A program made the position numbers and the translations under genes. DNA of 32,610 nt, taken from the NCBI GenBank assembly GCA_021808425.1, contig JAKBBS010000014.1:1-32610 (forward strand), written 5' to 3'. Positions 7,262-13,429 of the stretch are shown here, one piece after another. Within the stretch, counting starts at the first letter, position 1, and each line of letters opens with the position of its first letter. The notes below the pieces were generated by a model. The model did not search any database. It had not been told where the DNA came from and saw only the letters and a list, made by a program, of their open reading frames with translations. The stretch comes from Actinomycetes bacterium. GTDB taxonomy: Bacteria > Actinomycetota > Acidimicrobiia > Acidimicrobiales > Palsa-688.

Positions 7262-7870
7262 TCAGCCCGCCAGCCGGACCTGGCCGGTGGACTCGGATGC
7301 TGGCGAAGCTTTCACTCGCGCCGGTCGCGCGTCGTCAAGGTCAGCGGCCAGGATATCTCGCAGCTGGCGCCTTGCGCGGTGCACACGTACTTTCGCCGCG
7401 GCCTCGGAGATGCCCAGCTCCTTGGCTATCACCGAGTGCGCCAGGTCGTATATGTCGCGCAGCACTATCACCTGGCGCAGTTTCGGGGGAAGCTTCGCGA
7501 GCGCGGCGGCCACCTCGGCGCGCTCGCCGCTCCGAGCGAGTTGCGTCTCGGGGTCGCCGTCGGGTCGCAGCTCGACGGGCTGAAGGTCGTCTCCTATCGG
7601 TTCGCTTCGATGGCGCCCCCGTCGCGCCAACTGGTTCGCCGAACAGTTAGCCGTGATCCGGTACAACCACGTCGTGAACTGGGCGTCCCCGCGAAAACGC
7701 CTCAATCCTCGCCACGCCCGGATGTACACGTCCTGCACGACGTCGCATGCGTCCTCCTCGTTGCCGGTCAGGCGGAACGCAAGCGTGTAGGTACTGCCGT
7801 AGGTAGCGCGTACCAGCTTGTCGAGGGCGCCGGCGTCGCCTTGGCGGGCAGCGCCGACCAGCGCCTGCAT
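7262..7870 (-). CDS. ECF-family RNA polymerase sigma factor
   Basis: The 202-residue product has sigma region 2 at about 13-85 (AFRLTGNEEDACDVVQDVYI, then FTTWLYRITANCSANQL) and region 4 near the C-terminus (LPPKLRQVIVLRDIYDLAHS, then the helix-turn-helix ELGISEAAAKVRVHRARRQL). No region 3 or 1.1 is present, which defines an ECF factor. Start choice is uncertain. ATG 7870 gives a complete region 2 and avoids overlap with rpmG. CTG 7885 overlaps the rpmG TGA and has AAGGA six bases upstream. ATG 7921 overlaps rpmG by 40 bases and has no ribosome-binding site. It is followed at once by its anti-sigma gene, and probably shares a transcript with rpmG and the tRNAs. Confidence 0.92.
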   Translation of the reverse strand: MQALVGAARQGDAGALDKLVRATYGSTYTLAFRLTGNEEDACDVVQDVYIRAWRGLRRFRGDAQFTTWLYRITANCSANQLARRGRHRSEPIGDDLQPVELRPDGDPETQLARSGERAEVAAALAKLPPKLRQVIVLRDIYDLAHSVIAKELGISEAAAKVRVHRARRQLRDILAADLDDARPARVKASPASESTGQVRLAG

Positions 7871-7881
7871 CTCGGAGTTGT

Positions 7882-8046
7882 TCAGCGTGTTTCCTTGTGC
7901 AGGGTGTGCTGACGCTCCCATTTACAGTACTTCTGCATCTCGATGCGCTCACGGTCATTCTGCTTGTTCTTCATGGTGATGTAGTTACGCCGCTTGCACA
8001 CGTCGCATGCGAGCGTGACCTTCACCCTTTTCTCGTTTTTGGCCAT
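7882..8046 (-). CDS. rpmG: 50S ribosomal protein L33, variant lacking one zinc cysteine
   Basis: The 54-residue product is a recognisable L33 ([16 protein letters not shown], then [20 protein letters not shown], ending HTLHKETR). ATG 8046 is chosen because GAGGAG lies upstream and longer starts run into tRNA-Met. Zinc-type L33 has two CxxC pairs. Here the first is intact (CDVC), but the second reads CKWE, so Glu replaces the fourth cysteine. The protein may bind zinc poorly or use Glu as a ligand. It sits directly after tRNA-Met, the usual actinobacterial arrangement, and its stop lies next to or inside the sigma-factor start region. Confidence 0.93.
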   Translation of the reverse strand: MAKNEKRVKVTLACDVCKRRNYITMKNKQNDRERIEMQKYCKWERQHTLHKETR

Positions 8047-8079
8047 CTGTGGATTCTCCTCTGCGTCGAAGCTTTCTTG

Positions 8080-8154
8080 TAGCGGCGGTCGGACTTGAAC
8101 CGACGACAACTCGATTATGAGCCGAGTGCTCTGACCAGGCTGAGCTACGCCGCC
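8080..8154 (-). tRNA. tRNA-Met (CAT), elongator type
   Basis: The minus strand folds into a cloverleaf with acceptor GGCGGCG (8154-8148) and 3' strand CGCCGCT, making a G1-U72 wobble, with discriminator A at 8080. The anticodon loop CTCATAA gives CAT. The paired first base rules out the usual bacterial initiator, which has a mismatch there. A CAT anticodon could also be Ile2 after lysidine modification, but its place between tRNA-Thr and rpmG fits metT. Confidence 0.92.
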
Positions 8155-8155
8155 G

Positions 8156-8228
8156 AGCCCCCTGTCGGAATCGAACCGACGACACCAGCCTTACCATGGC
8201 TGTGCTCTGCCGACTGAGCTAAGGGGGC
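8156..8228 (-). tRNA. tRNA-Thr (GGT)
   Basis: The acceptor GCCCCCT (8228-8222) pairs perfectly with AGGGGGC (8163-8157), with discriminator T at 8156. The anticodon stem CAGCC/GGCTG encloses loop ATGGTAA, giving GGT. Only one base separates it from tRNA-Met, so the two must be cut from one precursor that probably continues into rpmG. Confidence 0.95.
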
Positions 8229-8326
8229 GTTCAACTCTGCGGGACGATAGCCGGATGAGCCACGACAGCTCCGGTACCGAGCAGACCCCCCATCGTAGCC
8301 GAGCCGCGGGACGATAGTCTTCGGTC

Positions 8327-8830
8327 GTGTCGATCGAGTACCGCCTTGCCGTAATGGACGACGCCGAGGCTATCCGTGGGATCTACAACCGCGAGGTCGT
8401 CGGCTCCATATCCACCTTCGACCTCGTACCTAGAAGCCTCGAGGATCAGCAGGTCTGGATCGACGAGCACAGCGGCGCGCACCCCGCCATCGTGGCGGTG
8501 GACGCCGGCAGCGTCGCCGGCTTCGGCTCTCTCACCCCGTATCGCAGCCGGCCGGCCTACCGCACGACCGTCGAGAACTCCATCTACGTGGACGAGGAGC
8601 ATCAGGGACGGGGGATCGGTCGGGGCCTGCTGGAGGAGCTGATCCGCTTGGCAGGCCTCCACGGGTTTCATGCGGTCATGGCCAGGATCGTCGGGAGCAA
8701 CGAGACGTCTATAGGCCTGCACCGCTCCTGCGGGTTCGAGCTTGTCGGCATCGAGCGCGAGGTGGGACGCAAGTTCGCCAAATGGCTCGACGTGGCTCTC
8801 ATGCAGCGGATGATCGACGCGCCAAGATGA
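8327..8830 (+). CDS. GNAT N-acetyltransferase, phosphinothricin-acetyltransferase-like
   Basis: The 167-residue protein has the GNAT fold: N-terminal RLAVMDDAEAIRGIYNREV, the acetyl-CoA pyrophosphate loop Q93-G-R-G-I-G-R99, the following helix LLEELIRLA, and ARIVGSNETSIGLHRSCGFE near the C-terminus. The overall pattern (IYNREV, STFD, SIYVDEEHQGRGIG, N-x-x-S-x-x-L-H) is that of the Pat/MnaT group, which acetylates phosphinothricin, methionine sulfoximine or other amino-acid amines. The true substrate is unknown. GTG 8327 has no ribosome-binding site; TAGTCT lies six bases upstream, which could fit a leaderless message. It is followed 31 bases later by the peroxiredoxin gene. Confidence 0.85.
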   Translation: MSIEYRLAVMDDAEAIRGIYNREVVGSISTFDLVPRSLEDQQVWIDEHSGAHPAIVAVDAGSVAGFGSLTPYRSRPAYRTTVENSIYVDEEHQGRGIGRGLLEELIRLAGLHGFHAVMARIVGSNETSIGLHRSCGFELVGIEREVGRKFAKWLDVALMQRMIDAPR

Positions 8831-8861
8831 CCGGATCTTTTATCAAGTGGAGGTACACACC

Positions 8862-9311
8862 ATGAACGTCGGCGACAGGGCTCCAAGCTTCGAGCTTGTA
8901 GACCAAGACGGCTCCACCGTCCGCTTGGATGACCTCCTCGCGTCCGGGCCGGTAGTCGTCTACTTCTACCCGGCGGCGCTGACCCCTGGGTGCACAAAGG
9001 AGAGCTGCCACTTCCGGGACCTTAGAGGCGAGCTCGCCGGCGCAGGCGCGTCGTGTGTCGGAATCTCAGCGGACCCCGTCGACAAGCAGAAGCGCTTCGA
9101 CACAACCCATTCGCTTGGTTTTCCTCTCCTCTCCGATGCCGACCGCAAAGTGGCCGACGCTTTCGGGGTGAAAAGAAGTGTCGGCTTTCTCCCCAACAAG
9201 CGCTCCACTTTCGTCATCGACCGGACCGGCATCGTCCGGGCTGTCATCGCCTCGGAGTTCAACATGAACACGCACGCCGACCAGGCGCTCGAGGCCCTCC
9301 GCAAGCTGTAG
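8862..9311 (+). CDS. bcp: Peroxiredoxin, PrxQ/Bcp type
   Basis: The 149-residue thiol peroxidase has the thioredoxin-fold layout VGDRAPSFELVDQDG, VVVYFYPAALTPGCTKESC, GISADPVDKQKRF and FPLLSDADRKVADAFGV. Peroxidatic C44 sits in the TPGC motif and C49, five residues later, is the resolving cysteine typical of PrxQ/BCP. It should reduce H2O2 and organic hydroperoxides using thioredoxin. ATG 8862 is chosen because GTGGAGG (8847-8853) is its ribosome-binding site eight bases upstream; starting at GTG 8847 would make that site coding. It follows the GNAT gene and may share its transcript. Confidence 0.93.
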   Translation: MNVGDRAPSFELVDQDGSTVRLDDLLASGPVVVYFYPAALTPGCTKESCHFRDLRGELAGAGASCVGISADPVDKQKRFDTTHSLGFPLLSDADRKVADAFGVKRSVGFLPNKRSTFVIDRTGIVRAVIASEFNMNTHADQALEALRKL

Positions 9312-9316
9312 GCGCT

Positions 9317-9330
9317 GCGCGCAAGCGCGC
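9317..9330. terminator. Hairpin between converging genes
   Basis: GCGCG-CAAG-CGCGC forms a perfect stem in the 30-base gap between the peroxiredoxin stop and the dprE2 stop. The symmetric position suggests a bidirectional terminator, though no T-run follows on either strand. Confidence 0.45.
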
Positions 9331-9341
9331 GAGCCTTGCAG

Positions 9342-10106
9342 CTAGCTCGGCACCTTCCGCCAGACCACTTGCGGCAGGTGACGCATCACGGCCATCACGA
9401 GGCGAAGCGGCCCCGGCACCCATACGATCGAGCGACCCGACTGCAGCGCGCTAAGTGTCGCCGAAGCCACAGCCTCCGGCGTGGTCGCCATAGGCGCCGG
9501 TCGCATCCCCTCGGTCATGCGCCCAACCACGAAACCGGGCCGCACAAGAAGCACCGACACGCCGGTGCCGACCAGCGAGTCCGAAAGACCCTGGAAGAAG
9601 CCGTCCATACCAGCCTTCGACGACCCGTAGACGAAGTTTGCCCGCCGGACCCGCTCGCCGGCGACCGACGACAGAGCCACTATCGTCCCGTGCCCTTGGC
9701 GTCGAAGGACCCGAGCCGAGGCCAACCCGGCGGAGACAGCCCCGACGTAGTTGACCGTCGCCACGTCGAGCGCCCCGCTGCCCCCCGCCTCGTCGCGGGC
9801 CTGGTCGCCGAGCAGGCCGAAGGCTACGACTATGACATCCAGGTCGCCGCCGGCCAGGGCCGCAGCCTGCTCGATCACGTCGTCGTGCGTCGACGTTTGG
9901 AGCGCGTCGAAGTCGAGTGTCTCCACCCGGCCGGCGCCGGCGTCAGCCACGGTGCGCGCCGCTCTCGCAAGGCGCTCCCCGGGGCGCCCGGCGAGGATCA
10001 CGGTCGCGGACCGAGGAACCGCAAGCACGCCGGCTATCGCAACCCCTATCTCCGAGGATCCCCCGAGGACGAGAACCGATCCGACCGATCCGAGAGCATC
10101 TTTCAT
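9342..10106 (-). CDS. dprE2: Decaprenylphosphoryl-2-keto-ribose reductase (DprE2), SDR family
   Basis: The 254-residue short-chain dehydrogenase has a cofactor loop GGSSEIG (15-21), the active-site serine in ALSSVAG (S147) and the YxxxK catalytic pair (Y160, K164 in YGSSK). With DprE1 it epimerises decaprenylphosphoryl-ribose to the arabinose donor: DprE1 oxidises C2 and DprE2 reduces the keto intermediate with NADH. ATG 10106 is chosen because GGAGGA lies just upstream, 13 bases after the dprE1 stop; the longer frame from 10160 would overlap dprE1. Adjacency to dprE1 makes the assignment strong among otherwise similar SDRs. Confidence 0.9.
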   Translation of the reverse strand: MKDALGSVGSVLVLGGSSEIGVAIAGVLAVPRSATVILAGRPGERLARAARTVADAGAGRVETLDFDALQTSTHDDVIEQAAALAGGDLDVIVVAFGLLGDQARDEAGGSGALDVATVNYVGAVSAGLASARVLRRQGHGTIVALSSVAGERVRRANFVYGSSKAGMDGFFQGLSDSLVGTGVSVLLVRPGFVVGRMTEGMRPAPMATTPEAVASATLSALQSGRSIVWVPGPLRLVMAVMRHLPQVVWRKVPS

Positions 10107-10119
10107 TGTTCCTCCGTCG

Positions 10120-11559
10120 TCATCGAGTTTTCGGGGCGCGCCGGTCGCCAGGCCGGTCACCCGAGCGCAGTGCAGGAAGGCGTCTCATGAGATCCGACTG
10201 CATCACGCCTTTCGGGTCGAGCCGCTCGCGCACCTCGCGCCACGCGGGAAGTTTCGGGTACATGACTTCGAGCAGCTCCGGGCGCAATCGCGAATCCTTG
10301 GCGAGGTAGACCCGGCCGCCCGCCCCTGCGATGTCCTCGTCGATGGCGTCGAGCTCGCCGGCGAGACCTCCGAAGCTGACCGGCAGGTCCAATGCCAAGG
10401 TCCAACCTTCGCTCGGGAACGACAACGGGGCCGGGTTTGCCGGCCCGAAGCGTTTGAGCACGGCAAGAAAAGACGCTGCTCTCGCTGTCACAAGCCTTTC
10501 GATGACACGTCGCAGTACCAGCTCCTCGCCGTAGGGCAGGACGAACTGGTACTGCAGGAATCCCCGTCTGCCGTAGATTCTGTTCCAGCCGTTGATCATG
10601 TCGAGCGGATGGAAGAACTTGGAGGCGCCTACCACGTGACCGGCGGAGCGTGCCGGTGCCTTGCGGTACCACAGCTCGTTGAACGCCGCAACGCTCCAGC
10701 GGTTTAGCATCCCCGAAGGCGCCCACGGCGGTGCCGGCAGCGAGTCGGCCGGTTCGAAGCGCAACGCGTTCGAGCGTGAACGGCCCCTCACCGGAAGGTC
10801 GTCGAGGCGGGCGTGCTCGCCGAACTCGACTATCGACCTGCCGAGAGACGCGCCGCGTGCGAGGCAGTCGATCCATGCGACGGAGTACCGATAGAGGTGG
10901 TCACGTTCGGCCATCACGGCCATAGTGGATTCCAGGTCGGTCGTGCGTTGAGAGTCGACGCGCACCGACGACGTCTCGACTCGCAAAAGCTCAATGGTGG
11001 CCCGCTCGACGATTCCGGTGAGTCCCATCCCGCCTGTCGTCGCCCAGAACTCGTCCGGCGTGGCGTCGGGGCTCAACGTGAGACGCGCGAGGCCGGGAGT
11101 GTATATGTCCATCGAGCGGACGTGGGATCCGAAAGTGCCGTCGCGATGGTGGCCTTTGCCGTGAACGTCGGAGCCGATCGCCCCGCCTACCGTCACGTAG
11201 CGTGTCCCTGGGGACACGGCCGGCCACAGCCCTAGCGGAACGAGGGTTCGCATCAGCTTGTGCAGGCTCACCCCGGCTTCGACTGTCGCAGTCGCCTCGG
11301 CGAGGTTCACGTCGAGGATCCGCTCAGCGGAAGTCAAGTCGACGACGGTGCCGCCGGCGTTCTGTGCCGCGTCCCCGTAACTTCGCCCGAGTCCCCTCCC
11401 TATGATGCCCCTCGGTCCTGCCGACCGGCTGATCTCCTCGACCTCGGCCGGCACCTGCGGCTTGTACAGCGCTGCCGATGTCGGGGACGTCCGACCCCAA
11501 CCGGCCAAGAGGGCCTTCTCGGGAGACCCTAGCTCGGTTCGATTGTCGTCGGTTCGCAT
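10120..11559 (-). CDS. dprE1: Decaprenylphosphoryl-ribose 2-oxidase (DprE1), FAD-dependent
   Basis: The 479-residue flavoenzyme has an N-terminal FAD_binding_4 domain (GRGLGRSYGDAAQNAGG at 54-70, GSDVHGKGHHRDGTFGSHV at 129-147) and a C-terminal ALO-type domain. H133 and K421 (YLAKDSR) match the Mycobacterium catalytic-site residues His132 and Lys418. The mycobacterial Cys387, the residue attacked by benzothiazinones, aligns with A389 (WTLALDLP; GCA codon at 10395-10393). The gene lies seven bases after the ubiA-like gene. Its GGGGGAGG abuts the ATG unusually closely, but no better start exists nearby. It oxidises C2 of decaprenylphosphoryl-ribose, probably at the membrane or periplasmic face. 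Confidence 0.93.
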   Translation of the reverse strand: MRTDDNRTELGSPEKALLAGWGRTSPTSAALYKPQVPAEVEEISRSAGPRGIIGRGLGRSYGDAAQNAGGTVVDLTSAERILDVNLAEATATVEAGVSLHKLMRTLVPLGLWPAVSPGTRYVTVGGAIGSDVHGKGHHRDGTFGSHVRSMDIYTPGLARLTLSPDATPDEFWATTGGMGLTGIVERATIELLRVETSSVRVDSQRTTDLESTMAVMAERDHLYRYSVAWIDCLARGASLGRSIVEFGEHARLDDLPVRGRSRSNALRFEPADSLPAPPWAPSGMLNRWSVAAFNELWYRKAPARSAGHVVGASKFFHPLDMINGWNRIYGRRGFLQYQFVLPYGEELVLRRVIERLVTARAASFLAVLKRFGPANPAPLSFPSEGWTLALDLPVSFGGLAGELDAIDEDIAGAGGRVYLAKDSRLRPELLEVMYPKLPAWREVRERLDPKGVMQSDLMRRLPALRSGDRPGDRRAPKTR

Positions 11560-11566
11560 CCTCCCC

Positions 11567-12520
11567 CTAGTGGTATACGCCGAAGCCGAACAAGACGACC
11601 CAGATGAGCCCGAGCAGCTGCAGTTGGCGGTCGTGAAGTACGAGGTCCTCCGGGCGGGCGCCTTTGCCGCTGTCGATCAGGAACGTGAAGTGGAGCAGCC
11701 CCAGAAGGATCGGGACTATCGACACCTGAAAGAAGATCTCGTCGTGGTGGTGGATAGTCGCCGTCTGCAAGGAGAACGCCCACAGGCTGTAGCCGACGAC
11801 GGCCCCGGTGGCCGCCAACGCGACGACGATACGAAGAAACGTGGTGCTGTAGGCGTCCAAGGTCGCCCGGTGACCGCCGCGTTCCTCTCCGAGCTCGGCG
11901 TGCTCGGCGAGTCGTTTTCCTGTCACCATCAGCAGACTGCCGAACGTCGTGACTATAAGGAACCACTCCGAGACCGCCACCGGAACAGCCACGGCCCCAG
12001 CGATACTGCGCAGCAAGAAGCCCGCCGCCACCGACGTCAGGTCGTAGACAGGGAGGTGCTTGAGGTAGCTGCTGTAGGCGATTTGGACCGCCACGTAGAT
12101 CCCGAGGACCAAACCGAACTGCAGACGCAGAAGCGACCCGAGCGTCACCGAGCCCACCATGAGCACTACGGCGAGCACGACGGCGAGTCGGACGCTTACG
12201 ATACCCGCGGCGATCGGACGGTTACGTTTGACCGGGTGCCTGCGATCGGCCTCCACGTCGACGCTGTCGTTTAGAAGGTAGGTGCCGGCCGCCAGGGCGC
12301 AGAACAGCGCAAACGCAGCGAGCGAGCGTTCCAACGCAACCCTGTGGGTCAGAACACCCGCCGCTCCGGGGGCGGCGAACACGAGAACGTTCTTGGTCCA
12401 TTGCTTTACCCGGACGCTCCGCCACACGCCGCGGATTACGGCAGCCGTTCCCGGCGATGCGCTCGCGTTCGGCTCACCGGCTACCGCTTCGCCACCTCGG
12501 AGCCCGCCCGGGCGGGTCAC
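11567..12520 (-). CDS. ubiA: UbiA-family decaprenyl-phosphate phosphoribosyltransferase
   Basis: The 317-residue multipass membrane protein has the UbiA aspartate motif NDSVDVEADRRHP (N84, D85, D88, D92), a KQWTKN segment before it, and a second conserved region near DLTSVAAGFLLR. In mycobacteria the matching enzyme (Rv3806c) transfers 5-phosphoribose from PRPP to decaprenyl phosphate, the first committed step to the arabinose donor. GTG 12520 is the first common start after the PAP2 stop; a TTG slightly upstream overlaps PAP2. The frame runs further upstream but without family-like sequence. Position directly before dprE1 supports the specific role over other UbiA functions. Confidence 0.88.
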   Translation of the reverse strand: MTRPGGLRGGEAVAGEPNASASPGTAAVIRGVWRSVRVKQWTKNVLVFAAPGAAGVLTHRVALERSLAAFALFCALAAGTYLLNDSVDVEADRRHPVKRNRPIAAGIVSVRLAVVLAVVLMVGSVTLGSLLRLQFGLVLGIYVAVQIAYSSYLKHLPVYDLTSVAAGFLLRSIAGAVAVPVAVSEWFLIVTTFGSLLMVTGKRLAEHAELGEERGGHRATLDAYSTTFLRIVVALAATGAVVGYSLWAFSLQTATIHHHDEIFFQVSIVPILLGLLHFTFLIDSGKGARPEDLVLHDRQLQLLGLIWVVLFGFGVYH

Positions 12521-12531
12521 GCCGGGACGCT

Positions 12532-13380
12532 CTAGTTCCAACTGTAGCGACGGGACCGTAGAGCCTGCAGCGTGACCGCCCCAACGTACCCAATGACCGT
12601 TATCGCTGCGCCGGCCGCTACGTCGCTGAATAGGTGATTGGCTGTGACTATCACGCACACGACCGTGACCGCCGGATAGCAGTAGGCGAGCATGCGGGCC
12701 CGCCTCGTCTTGAACATCGCAGCGAGGGCGAGCCCGCACCACAACGCCCAGGCGAAGTGCAGGCTAGGCATGGCCGCGTACTGGTTCGACAGGTCGTTCA
12801 TCGGCCCGCTGTTGAAGTTCCACAGGCCGCCGACGACCCGCAGGGTGTCGACGAAACCGTAGCTCGCCGGCAGCAACCGCGGGGGCATCATCGGGAACAC
12901 CGCAAAGCCGATTAGCGCCAGTGCGGTGAGGATCGCCAGGGTGTCACGCCAGATCCGGTACCGGTCGGGGAACTTGTAGAACAAGACGAGCAGCAGGCCT
13001 CCGGTGATCACGAAGTGCGTCGTCCCGTACCAGACGTCGAATGCTTCGATGATGAAGCGGCTCTGCATGAAGAAGTGCTGGATGTGCTGCTCGACGAAGA
13101 TGCCGATGTCTCGCTCGAAGGAGATGATTATCTTCGCGTTGGCGAGCGCCTGAGCGCCAGAAACGGGCTTCGTGCCCCTTATGTCGCGGATAGCGCTGTA
13201 CACGGCGTAGAACACAGCGACCAGCAAGACCTCGCGCCACCAGACGAGCTTCAGCTCCACACGCTCTGCGGTCGTGCTACCCAACCACCGGCCGCGACCG
13301 CCGACGAGAGTCTTGTCGCGTAAGTTCAGCGGCGCTTCGTCGGTCTGCACGCGCCCGGTCGTCTCGTCGGAGCGGATCAC
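12532..13380 (-). CDS. PAP2-superfamily membrane phosphatase
   Basis: The 282-residue product has about six membrane segments and the acid-phosphatase motifs AAMPSLHFAW (PSLH at 205-208) and TANHLFSDVAAG (H249, D253). The first Lys/Arg-Pro motif of PAP2 is not obvious, but MMPPRLLP at about 164-171 may serve. The form resembles AUR1/inositol-phosphoryl-ceramide-type PAP2 proteins. As the first gene of the dprE1/dprE2 operon it is a good candidate for the phosphatase that removes the 5-phosphate from decaprenyl-phosphoribose, analogous to mycobacterial Rv3807c, though it is much longer than that protein. The start is GTG 13380. The role is inferred from context. Confidence 0.8.
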   Translation of the reverse strand: MIRSDETTGRVQTDEAPLNLRDKTLVGGRGRWLGSTTAERVELKLVWWREVLLVAVFYAVYSAIRDIRGTKPVSGAQALANAKIIISFERDIGIFVEQHIQHFFMQSRFIIEAFDVWYGTTHFVITGGLLLVLFYKFPDRYRIWRDTLAILTALALIGFAVFPMMPPRLLPASYGFVDTLRVVGGLWNFNSGPMNDLSNQYAAMPSLHFAWALWCGLALAAMFKTRRARMLAYCYPAVTVVCVIVTANHLFSDVAAGAAITVIGYVGAVTLQALRSRRYSWN

Positions 13381-13429
13381 TCGCCTAGCCTACCCGGCCG
13401 GGGACTGCCGGCAAGGACTGCCCCGCCCG

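Noticed and set aside
8847..8861. Upstream GTG start for the peroxiredoxin
   Set aside because: The GTG is part of the GTGGAGG ribosome-binding site for ATG 8862, where homologues begin.
9336..10707. Long plus-strand frames opposite dprE2 and dprE1
   Set aside because: They show shadow composition and no motifs; the minus-strand enzymes have intact active sites.
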